Assembly (NCBI GenBank): GCA_011391655.1
Contig: JAABQE010000290.1
Coordinates: 1 to 6,115, forward strand
Length of the DNA: 6,115 nucleotides
Reading direction: 5' to 3'
DNA from: Hydrogenophilales bacterium
GTDB lineage: Bacteria; Pseudomonadota; Gammaproteobacteria; Burkholderiales; Thiobacillaceae
Shown here: positions 1-5,445 of the stretch, in pieces
Numbering within the stretch: the first letter of the stretch is position 1
Layout: the number at the start of each line of letters is the position of its first letter
Made by a program: the position numbers and the translations under genes
Notes under the pieces: model-generated
Databases searched by the model: none
What the model saw: the letters and a program-made list of their open reading frames with translations, nothing else
Told to the model about the DNA's origin: nothing

Positions 1-413
1 GATAAACCCACCAGAACCAGCGCCGGATCCAGCGCTGCCACCGCCCGCGCAATCGCCCGCGCCGTAACAGCATCACGTGCGGCCACGTTGTAGAGTGCGC
101 CATGCGGCTTGACGTGCATCAGCCGCATTCCCAGCCGTGCGGCCTGTTCGGTCAGCTCCCCGACTTGCTCTGTCACCCATGCCGCGACCTCACCGGCTGA
201 CGCTGCCAGCGCGCGGCGGCCGAATTGGGCGCGGTCGGGATAACTCGGGTGCGCGCCTGCCGCCACGCCATACTCGGCAGCCAACAGCAAAGCGGCCGTC
301 ATGCTGGCAACGTCGCCGGTATGGCCGCCGCAGGCAATCGACACCCGATTCAGGTAGGGCATCAGCCTGCCGTCTTCATAGCCTTCACCAACATCAGCAT
401 TCAGCTCGATCAT
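1..413 (-). CDS. pxpA: 5-oxoprolinase subunit A (LamB/YcsF family), 3' end cut by the window edge
   Basis: The gene encodes the LamB/YcsF-family subunit of the three-part 5-oxoprolinase, which opens 5-oxoproline to L-glutamate using ATP in the cytoplasm. 137 codons are visible, beginning MIELNADVGEGYEDG. Family hallmarks are the N-terminal LNxDxGE motif (residues 4–10), IACGGHTGD (about 26–34), GAHPSYPDRAQFGRR (about 53–67) and the HVKPHGALYN block (about 100–109). The family is usually about 245–255 residues, so a little over half is present and the rest lies left of base 1. The ATG at 413–411 overlaps the pxpC stop codon (412–410) as ATGA, which fixes the start and suggests coupled translation. 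It is the third gene of the operon. Nothing looks damaged in the visible part. Identification rests on motifs and context and is firm. Confidence 0.95.
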   Translation of the reverse strand, partial: MIELNADVGEGYEDGRLMPYLNRVSIACGGHTGDVASMTAALLLAAEYGVAAGAHPSYPDRAQFGRRALAASAGEVAAWVTEQVGELTEQAARLGMRLMHVKPHGALYNVAARDAVTARAIARAVAALDPALVLVGL

Positions 414-1357
414 CCGGCCGCCTCGATTGAGGCATCCTCGCTTGCCCCATCCTCAATAGTCCAGCTTGCAGCGGCCAGTGCCTGTGCCGCGTCGACTTCA
501 ATGGTTACAAACTGCACTGCGTCGCCCGGCTGGAGCTGCGCCAGTCGCGGCCAGTCCACTGCGATCACCCCGGCAATCACCGGGTAACCGCCGGTGACCG
601 GGCCATCCCACCCCAGGATGATCGGCTGGCCGTCGGGCGGAACCTGGATCGCTCCGGGCAGCACCCCCTGTGAGGGTAGTTCCAGCCGGCGATGCGACAC
701 GGCCGCACCGCGTAGCCGCACGCCGCGCCGGTCAGATGCCGCGTCCACCCGATAAAGGCTGCTGAAAAACGCTGCCAGTCCGGCATCATCGAACCACTCT
801 GTCTGCGGCCCTGCGACCACGCGCAACGCGCCGGCCGGGCTGGGCTGACATCCCGGGGGCCGCGCACGCAACTGCCGTCCCTCGCCCGATCCGCTACCAA
901 TGGGCAGCGTGTCCCCGCTTTGCAGCGCCCGCCCCTGATAACCGCCGAAACCTGCGGGCAGACAGGTGCTGCGACTGCCCATCACCGGCGAAACCGCAAT
1001 CCCGCCGCGCACCGCCAGCCAGCAGCGGCAACCCGCCTCCGCTCGTCCCAGTGTCAGGGTCTCGCCTGCGGCCAGCACCTGCGTGGCGTTCCAAACCACC
1101 GCTGTACCGCTGCTGCGGGTGGCCACAAAGCGTGCGCCGGTTAGCGCCACCACACCGCCTGTCGGGAAGTTTAACGTCGCCCCCGCCAGGACACATTCAA
1201 GCCCGGCCGCATCCGTTTCATTCCCCACCAGTCGATTGGCTGCCGCCAACGCCGCCGGATCAGCGGCGCCGCCCACCGGCACGCCGAGCGCGCCATAGCT
1301 GAAGCGCCCCTGATCCATCACCAGATCGCACAGGCCGGCTCGCAGGACGTCGATCAT
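410..1357 (-). CDS. pxpC: 5-oxoprolinase subunit C (biotin-dependent carboxyltransferase-like, KipA/allophanate hydrolase subunit 2 family)
   Basis: A 315-residue subunit of the PxpABC 5-oxoprolinase, homologous to the KipA/urea amidolyase carboxyltransferase-like domain. It works with PxpB on the ATP-dependent step of 5-oxoproline hydrolysis in the cytoplasm. Visible family signatures are the N-terminal QGRFSYGALGVPVGGAADP (about residues 16–34), NRLVGN (41–46), LAVRGGI (114–120), SDRRGVRLRG (208–217), LPGAIQVPPDGQPIIL (233–248) and TGGYPVIA (255–262), followed by PGDAVQF (277–283). Length is normal for the family. The last 25 or so residues (EDGASEDASIEAAG and preceding alanines) look like a non-conserved tail. 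Its ATG overlaps the pxpB stop as ATGA (1357–1354) and its own stop overlaps the pxpA start in the same way, so both neighbours appear translationally coupled. No frame damage is seen. Confidence 0.95.
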   Translation of the reverse strand: MIDVLRAGLCDLVMDQGRFSYGALGVPVGGAADPAALAAANRLVGNETDAAGLECVLAGATLNFPTGGVVALTGARFVATRSSGTAVVWNATQVLAAGETLTLGRAEAGCRCWLAVRGGIAVSPVMGSRSTCLPAGFGGYQGRALQSGDTLPIGSGSGEGRQLRARPPGCQPSPAGALRVVAGPQTEWFDDAGLAAFFSSLYRVDAASDRRGVRLRGAAVSHRRLELPSQGVLPGAIQVPPDGQPIILGWDGPVTGGYPVIAGVIAVDWPRLAQLQPGDAVQFVTIEVDAAQALAAASWTIEDGASEDASIEAAG

Positions 1358-2043
1358 GCCGGAATGAACCGCACACGGTCACCCGGCACCAGCAAAGTGG
1401 GGGCTGCGCGCTGCGGATCGAACAAAACGGCATCGGTGCGGCCAATCAGATGCCAGCCGCCGGGGCCATTGGCAGGATAAATCCCGCAATAGCCGCCGCC
1501 GACCGCCACGCTGCCGGCCGCCACCCGCACCCGGGGCGTCGCCCGGCGCGGTGCGTGCAGCACGGGCTGCAAACCACGCAAATACGGAAAACCTGGCTGA
1601 AACCCCAAAAACACGACGCTATATTCCACGGCTGAATGGCTATTTATATAGGTAGCCACGTCCATCTCCACCTGTTCTGCCAGACCGGCCAAGTCGGGAC
1701 CCGCCGCGCCGCCATATTCCACGGTGATTTCATGCAGCATACCCGCGACCGCGGGCGCGTCCTGCGGGGCAGCGGCCAGCGCCTGTCGCAACGCCGCCGA
1801 GACCGCTGTACCCCGACGCAGAATCAGCAATACACTGCCATCCGCCGGAATGATGTCCTCGATTTCCGGCAGATTCAGCCTGCTCAGTGCCGCATAGCGC
1901 GCCAGCGTCGCCTCACCCGTCGCCAAGCGCAAGCCACGCTCGCTCACCCAGCGCCATGCGGCACCGGGGCGGGGTTGACTGGGGTGAAATTGATCGAATT
2001 CTGGATTTGTCAAAGGGCAAAGCCCCTTTTTCGAGTATTGCAT
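1354..2043 (-). CDS. pxpB: 5-oxoprolinase subunit B (KipI/allophanate hydrolase subunit 1 family)
   Basis: The KipI-like subunit of 5-oxoprolinase and first gene of pxpB-pxpC-pxpA. With numbering from the ATG at 2043, signatures are VEYGGAAGPDL (about residues 108–118), VFLGFQPGFPYLRGL (144–158), HAPRRATPR (163–171), GSVAVGGGYCGIYP (177–190), GPGGWHLIGRTD (193–204) and the C-terminal LLVPGDRVRFIP. The product is 229 residues; family members are about 220–230. The start is uncertain. The reading frame stays open to 2142. An ATGATG at 2046–2041 is preceded by a good AGAAGG ribosome site. A TTG at 2013 and a GTG at 1947 are alternatives; the GTG would remove part of the first strand (WRWVSERG). 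The chosen start leaves one base before the divergent gene beginning at 2045. Family assignment is firm, the start is not. Confidence 0.92.
   Translation of the reverse strand: MQYSKKGLCPLTNPEFDQFHPSQPRPGAAWRWVSERGLRLATGEATLARYAALSRLNLPEIEDIIPADGSVLLILRRGTAVSAALRQALAAAPQDAPAVAGMLHEITVEYGGAAGPDLAGLAEQVEMDVATYINSHSAVEYSVVFLGFQPGFPYLRGLQPVLHAPRRATPRVRVAAGSVAVGGGYCGIYPANGPGGWHLIGRTDAVLFDPQRAAPTLLVPGDRVRFIPA
2008..2013 (-). promoter_or_regulatory. Possible -35 box (TTGACA) for the pxpBCA operon
   Basis: On the minus strand a perfect TTGACA lies at 2013–2008, inside an AT-richer stretch that also contains GAATTC and CAATTT. No convincing -10 box sits 16–18 bases further on; the best is a weak CAATTT. 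If this is the promoter, the ATG at 2043 cannot be used on that transcript and pxpB would begin at the GTG at 1947. This is inferred from a single hexamer only. Confidence 0.25.
2012..2031 (+). terminator. Short GC stem followed by a T run, read on the plus strand
   Basis: The plus strand reads AAAGGGC-AAA-GCCC-C-TTTTT. GGGC pairs with GCCC around a three-base loop, and the flanking AAA pairs with TTT across one bulged C. Five T residues close it. It looks like a small intrinsic terminator or attenuator just before the gene starting at 2045. It would stop transcription antisense to pxpB, or act in the leader of the small exported gene. The stem is short, so its strength is doubtful. Confidence 0.35.
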
Positions 2044-2044
2044 C

Positions 2045-2460
2045 ATGCGAACCTTCTTCGCGGTGATTCTGGTGGCGGCAAGTGTACTGGCAACGCCAGT
2101 GCTTGCGGCCATGAGCGCGGTCCATCCGGCGCTCACGCACAACCGGGTTCAGCGCCCAAAAAAGTGGTCTTGCTGCCGCACGAACTCACCGAGCTCGCCC
2201 TGGCCGTATGGAAAAGCAACGACGCCCCCGCGAATCTCGACGTCGTTTCCAACGCCCCCGCCAGCCTCGGCGGCCAGCCCGCCGTGCGCCAGCATATCCG
2301 CTACAAGAATGAACGCGGCCTGCCAATCGAGCGCGTCATGTTTGGCATGGTCGATGCCAAAGCCCGCCTCACCCTGCAATACGAGGCTCCGGGGATTGTC
2401 TACTTTCAGCGCAGCCTGCCCGACTTCGAGGTAATGGCTGCCAGCGTGCGCCTGCAATAG
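2045..2460 (+). CDS. Small exported protein of unknown family, encoded in two frames joined at A AAA AAG
   Basis: I do not recognise the family. From the ATG at 2045 a classical Sec signal peptide is read (MRTFFAVILVAASVLA then TPVLA, probable cleavage after about residue 21), so the product should be periplasmic. In that frame the sequence after residue 38 turns into unlikely protein (WSCCRTNSPSSPWPYG) and stops at 2434, 129 residues in all. The -1 frame from 2158 instead gives convincing protein: VVLLPHELTELALAVW, IRYKNERGLPIERVMFGMVD, YEAPGIVYFQRSLPDFEVM, ending at the TAG 2458–2460. The joined product is 138 residues. The frames meet at 2158–2164, an in-phase A AAA AAG. Either ribosomes slip there or one A has been lost from an original run of seven; both give the same protein. 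No clear Shine-Dalgarno precedes the ATG. It is divergent from pxpB and convergent with the HD-GYP gene. Confidence 0.7.
2158..2164 (+). promoter_or_regulatory. In-phase -1 slippery heptamer A AAA AAG
   Basis: In the frame of the signal peptide the codons are CCA AAA AAG TGG, so the seven bases are phased as A AAA AAG. This is the class of slippery site used by Escherichia coli dnaX. After a -1 slip the next codon is GTG at 2164, which opens the long well-formed frame ending at 2460. No strong Shine-Dalgarno-like stimulator upstream or stable hairpin immediately downstream was evident by eye; there is only a small self-complementary CGAGCTCG about 25 bases downstream. The heptamer and its phase are seen directly; its use is inference. 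Confidence 0.45.
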
Positions 2461-2488
2461 CGCGGGCCAAGCCAGCCGCTCACGCGGA

Positions 2489-3742
2489 TCAGCCAGACCA
2501 AAGCTCGTCCAGGTTCTTGATTCCCCACTTGGCCGCATCCTCGCGGCCGACGATTTTTTCAGTCGCGCCTGGACGTGAGAGGTCGATCAGCTCCGGCACG
2601 ATATAGACCTGCGATTTGGTCGAGAAAAACACCTTGACGCGCGGTGCCAGCAGCGAATTTTCAGTCTGCTCGAGCACGACTGCCAGGCGGCCTGAGCCGA
2701 GCTTCACCAGCGAGCCGACCGGGTAGATGCCGACACTCTTGATGAAGGCCTGAAACACGCGCTCGTCGAAATGGCCTTTGCTCCACTCGGTCATTTTGCG
2801 GATGGATTCAGCCGGATCCCAGCCCGCCTTGTAGGGGCGATTGGAGGTAATGGCATCGTACACATCACACACCGCGCCCATCTTGGCAAAAAGGCTGATT
2901 CCGTCTCCCGCGAGCCGATCCGGATAGCCGCTGCCGTCAATCTTTTCGTGGTGGTGGAGGCAGACATCCAGCACGATGGCACTGGCAGATTTGCCCTCGA
3001 CCAGCAGGCGGTGTCCCTCGACCGGATGGCTCTTGATGACGCGAAACTCGTCGTCAGTCAGCTTGCCCGGCTTGTTGAGCACCTTGATCGGCATCAGGGC
3101 TTTGCCCAGGTCGTGCAACAGGCCCGCCATGCCAGCCTCGCGTATTTCCTCTTCACTCAGATCCAATTGCCGCGCCAGTGACACCATCAGCGCGCACACC
3201 GCAACGGAGTGCATGTAAGTGTAGTCGTCGGCCGTCTTGAGTCGCGCCAGGCTGATCAGCGCGCCCCGGTTGCGCATCACCGACATGGAAATTTCTTCGA
3301 CCAGTTCGCCGGCCGCTTCGGCACAGATAGCGTTGCCCATGCGCACTTCCTGGAACATGGAGACAACGGCTTGCTTGGCCCGGGAGCAGATCAAGGCGGC
3401 GCGCTGGAGTTCCTCACTCATCGATGCCGGCTTGGGCATCTTGACGTGTTGCGCGACTTCCGCTTCCATCAACACATCAGTAACGGACATGTCGGTCTCA
3501 AGCCGGGTTTTAACGGGGGTCTCGCTTGGTATGTCCAGTCCCTTGTCGACATCAATCCAGACATCGGTGATGCCGCTCTCGAGAATGCGCCGGATGTCGT
3601 CGGGATCCGTCAGGGTGAACTTGCTGCGCCAGAATGGGTGCTCCATCCACGATCCGCACAACTCGTGCAGATGCATGCCCTTTTGCAGGTCTTTGGCTTT
3701 GATTTTCTTGAGCACGGTATCGTGTTGGATCGATAGCTTCAA
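2489..3742 (-). CDS. HD-GYP domain cyclic-di-GMP phosphodiesterase with N-terminal DUF3391
   Basis: The protein (417 residues from the TTG at 3742) should hydrolyse c-di-GMP in the cytoplasm. Residues about 10–75 form the DUF3391 module (KGMHLHELCGSWMEHPFW, then VWIDVDKGLD). An HD-GYP domain follows at about 170–335, with H178, the HDLGK pair H210/D211 and K214, H239, HHHEKIDGSGYP (263–274, complete GYP signature), CDVYDA (292–297) and RPYK (302–305). All metal-binding and signature residues expected for an active enzyme appear to be present. No transmembrane segment is seen. The start is unclear: an in-frame TGA lies at 3763–3761, and the only starts after it are TTG (3742) and GTG (3715), neither with a ribosome site. 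The GTG would give MLKKIKAKDLQKGM, which matches the usual family start well. It ends 28 bases from the convergent small gene. Confidence 0.93.
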   Translation of the reverse strand: MKLSIQHDTVLKKIKAKDLQKGMHLHELCGSWMEHPFWRSKFTLTDPDDIRRILESGITDVWIDVDKGLDIPSETPVKTRLETDMSVTDVLMEAEVAQHVKMPKPASMSEELQRAALICSRAKQAVVSMFQEVRMGNAICAEAAGELVEEISMSVMRNRGALISLARLKTADDYTYMHSVAVCALMVSLARQLDLSEEEIREAGMAGLLHDLGKALMPIKVLNKPGKLTDDEFRVIKSHPVEGHRLLVEGKSASAIVLDVCLHHHEKIDGSGYPDRLAGDGISLFAKMGAVCDVYDAITSNRPYKAGWDPAESIRKMTEWSKGHFDERVFQAFIKSVGIYPVGSLVKLGSGRLAVVLEQTENSLLAPRVKVFFSTKSQVYIVPELIDLSRPGATEKIVGREDAAKWGIKNLDELWSG

Positions 3743-3776
3743 ACGGGCTGGGTGGCGGGGTCAACCATTCAACGGT

Positions 3777-3787
3777 CATTGCACACT
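3777..3787 (-). promoter_or_regulatory. Orphan ribosome binding site and ATG upstream of the HD-GYP gene, in another frame
   Basis: On the minus strand an AGAG/GAAG purine tract lies about 7 bases before an ATG at 3779–3777, a better initiation signal than either in-frame start of the HD-GYP gene. Its frame (MTVEWLTPPPSPFEAID) is one base out of phase with the phosphodiesterase and runs to a stop at 3552. It may be the true start followed by an indel, a leader peptide, or chance. Confidence 0.3.
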
Positions 3788-3829
3788 TCTCTTTACAGCG
3801 CCCACGACAATTCAACCGCACCCGGCAAT

Positions 3830-3834
3830 AAAGG
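3830..3834 (+). promoter_or_regulatory. Ribosome binding site AAAGG for the 51-codon ORF
   Basis: AAAGG lies 7 bases before the ATG at 3842. This spacing is ideal and is the main reason for calling the short ORF that follows a real gene. Confidence 0.5.
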
Positions 3835-3841
3835 CCCAGAC

Positions 3842-3997
3842 ATGATCAGCCTAACCGTGGAACCATGCAGACATGAAAATCCATCCCCCATCCACGGCAT
3901 ACCACCCGACGCGCAGGGGGTCGCGCTGGTGTTTACCGTTCTGGACGCAGGCAAAACCGATGATCAAATGCTGAAAACCGTGGCGGCTACGGCATGA
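3842..3997 (+). CDS. Short ORF of unknown function translationally coupled to the amidohydrolase
   Basis: A 51-residue ORF beginning MISLTVEPCRHENPSP and ending GKTDDQMLKTVAATA. I do not recognise it. Support comes from the AAAGG ribosome site 7 bases upstream, high third-position GC in its second half (GVALVFTVLDAGK), and the ATGA overlap of its stop codon (3995–3997) with the start of the amidohydrolase. No signal peptide, clear membrane helix or metal motif is visible; one Cys and two His sit in the N-terminal third. The overlap suggests it either makes a small partner protein or serves as a translational lead-in for the amidohydrolase, which has no strong ribosome site of its own. It could also be a non-functional upstream frame. 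Confidence 0.5.
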   Translation: MISLTVEPCRHENPSPIHGIPPDAQGVALVFTVLDAGKTDDQMLKTVAATA

Positions 3998-5232
3998 GAC
4001 GCCGCGCGTTCATGCTCAGCCTGGCCGGCCTCGGCACCGCCGCATGGGCCGGCAGCCGCTGGTGGCCGGATGGCGAATGGCGCAATCCCTGCCTGCCAGG
4101 CTTGCCGGATGCGCTGGCCAATCATCCGCTGGTTCGCGCGGCGTGGGATGGACTCGACCCGCACCAGGTGTGGGACATGCATGTGCATATCGCAGGCACC
4201 GGCGACAGTGGCAGCGGCATGCGGGTCAATCCGGCAATGGACAGCCTCGCGCATCCCCTGCTGTACACGCAGAAACGCGTGTTCATGGATGCGGCCTGCG
4301 CATCCGGCGACAGCGGCGTAGATGCCGCCTATCTTGAGCGCCTGCTGCACCTCACCACCGCGTTTCCGCCGGGGGTGAAGTTCATGCTCTACGCCATGGA
4401 ACAGTTTCACGACAGCAACAGCCACGCTAACGACGCCCACACCGGCATCCACGTGCCCAATACCCATGTGCGCACACTGGCGCAACGCTACCCCGATCGT
4501 TTTGAATGGGTGGCGTCGGTGCACCCCGCGCGCGGCGATGCGGTGGTCTTGCTGGAGCAATGCATCCGGGACGGCGCACGCGCGGTAAAGTGGCTGCCGT
4601 CTGCCATGGGCATTCATCCCGCCTCGCCGCAATGCGACGCCTTTTACGCTGCGCTCACAAGGCATCACATACCGCTGATCGTGCACACCGGCACCGAATT
4701 GTCGGTCAACGGCGAAGGCCATCGCCAGGACCACAACAACCCGCTGCACCTGCGCCGTCCGCTGGCGGCCGGGGTGCGCGTGGTCGCCGCGCATTGCGCG
4801 TCACTCGGGAAAGACTATGACTGGGACACGGGCAGCAAGCCGAAGCAAGTCTCCAGCTTTGCACTGTTCGCCCGCCTGATGAACGAACCGCTCGGCCACA
4901 ACCTGTATGGTGACCTCTCCGCGATTCCGCAATTTCACCGCTACGCCATCCTGCCCGGCCTGCTGGAAAATCATGCCTGGCAGGCGCGCTTGCTGAACGC
5001 GTCCGACTACCCGCTGCCCGGGATCCTGCCCATTTATCTGCTGAAAGAGCTGGTGCGCGCAGGCTTGCTGAGAGCGGGCGACGCCGAGGTGCTGCATGCG
5101 ATCCGTCGCCACAACCCGCTGCTGTTCGATTTTGTGATGAAGCGCTCACTCACGTGGCGAGGCAATCAATTCAATACAAGTTGCTTTGAAACGCACTCCT
5201 TTTTCGGGCAGACAACCGGGACACCGACATGA
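3994..5232 (+). CDS. Tat-exported metal-dependent amidohydrolase (amidohydrolase family 2, TIM barrel)
   Basis: A 412-residue hydrolase of the amidohydrolase superfamily; the substrate cannot be read from the sequence. The N-terminus MRRRAFMLSLAGLGTAAWAG is a twin-arginine-type signal, so the folded, metal-loaded enzyme is probably exported to the periplasm. The mature part shows the first-strand metal motif DMHVH (61–65, HxH), VKW (198–200) with a candidate metal-bridging lysine K199, the strand-5 IVHTGTE (229–235), AAHCAS (265–270) with H267, and NASDYPLPG (335–343) with the likely catalytic D338. HNPLLFDF (373–380) resembles the usual C-terminal family block. All expected metal positions look filled. 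The start overlaps the preceding short ORF as ATGA, and its stop TGA overlaps a further ATG at 5229. A cofactor-binding or lactonase-like role is possible, but nothing in the neighbours settles it. Confidence 0.88.
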   Translation: MRRRAFMLSLAGLGTAAWAGSRWWPDGEWRNPCLPGLPDALANHPLVRAAWDGLDPHQVWDMHVHIAGTGDSGSGMRVNPAMDSLAHPLLYTQKRVFMDAACASGDSGVDAAYLERLLHLTTAFPPGVKFMLYAMEQFHDSNSHANDAHTGIHVPNTHVRTLAQRYPDRFEWVASVHPARGDAVVLLEQCIRDGARAVKWLPSAMGIHPASPQCDAFYAALTRHHIPLIVHTGTELSVNGEGHRQDHNNPLHLRRPLAAGVRVVAAHCASLGKDYDWDTGSKPKQVSSFALFARLMNEPLGHNLYGDLSAIPQFHRYAILPGLLENHAWQARLLNASDYPLPGILPIYLLKELVRAGLLRAGDAEVLHAIRRHNPLLFDFVMKRSLTWRGNQFNTSCFETHSFFGQTTGTPT

Positions 5233-5291
5233 ACGGGCGCTGGGGGCCACCATCGGCTTTGTGGCGGAGCGCTGCTAGTGCAAAAAAGTAG
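5229..5291 (+). CDS. Possible 20-codon ORF overlapping the end of the amidohydrolase
   Basis: The ATG at 5229 overlaps the amidohydrolase stop as ATGA and opens MNGRWGPPSALWRSAASAKK, ending at TAG 5289–5291. The product is short, basic and rich in Trp. No family is recognised and its only support is the overlap geometry, so chance is likely. Confidence 0.2.
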   Translation: MNGRWGPPSALWRSAASAKK

Positions 5292-5300
5292 CGGCCTTCA

Positions 5301-5334
5301 GCCGGCCCAGGCCGGCGACATGCGATTGTTTTTT
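5301..5334 (+). terminator. Perfect GC inverted repeat followed at a distance by six T residues
   Basis: GCCGGCC-CA-GGCCGGC (5301–5316) is a perfect 7-base inverted repeat and TTTTTT follows at 5329–5334. The 12-base gap between stem and T run is longer than in a standard intrinsic terminator, so it may work weakly or be a protein site. It is placed sensibly to end the transcript of the short ORF and the amidohydrolase before the lapD-like gene. Confidence 0.4.
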
Positions 5335-5348
5335 GGATCGGCAACCGG

Positions 5349-5364
5349 CATGCTACCGAGCATG
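5349..5364. repeat. Short inverted repeat CATGCT-ACCG-AGCATG
   Basis: A perfect 6-base inverted repeat with a 4-base spacer, 82 bases upstream of the lapD-like start. It could be an operator half-site pair or a leader hairpin. No T run follows, so it does not look like a terminator. A weak -10-like TAAGAT lies at 5401–5406 without a matching -35 box. Confidence 0.3.
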
Positions 5365-5445
5365 GTTCACTAGCACCGAACCGACGGGGAAATTCCAGAA
5401 TAAGATATTGAACAGCTTGCAGCAGAACAAGCGCACAAGGATTAC

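Noticed and set aside
1638..1655. AT-rich TATTTATATAGG inside pxpB as an internal promoter
   Set aside because: It encodes Thr-Tyr-Ile-Asn in a conserved part of PxpB and has no -35 partner at suitable spacing.
1618..1725. ATATTCCACGG occurring twice
   Set aside because: Both copies are the reverse complement of codons for Val-Glu-Tyr in pxpB and are explained by coding sequence.
1636..2163. Left part of a 274-codon plus-strand frame
   Set aside because: This portion is antisense to pxpB and has no protein-like character; only the segment after 2158 belongs to a real product.
2461..2488. Bidirectional terminator between the convergent genes
   Set aside because: Only a 4-base CCGC/GCGG stem is visible and there is no T run on either strand.
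3237..3845. 202-codon open frame on the plus strand
   Set aside because: It is a shadow of the HD-GYP gene, with low-complexity Ser/Arg-rich translation and no motif.
3964..4794. 276-codon open frame on the minus strand
   Set aside because: It is antisense to the amidohydrolase, whose motifs prove the plus-strand frame; the reverse translation has no recognisable domain. Its openness follows from the GC-biased codons of the real gene.
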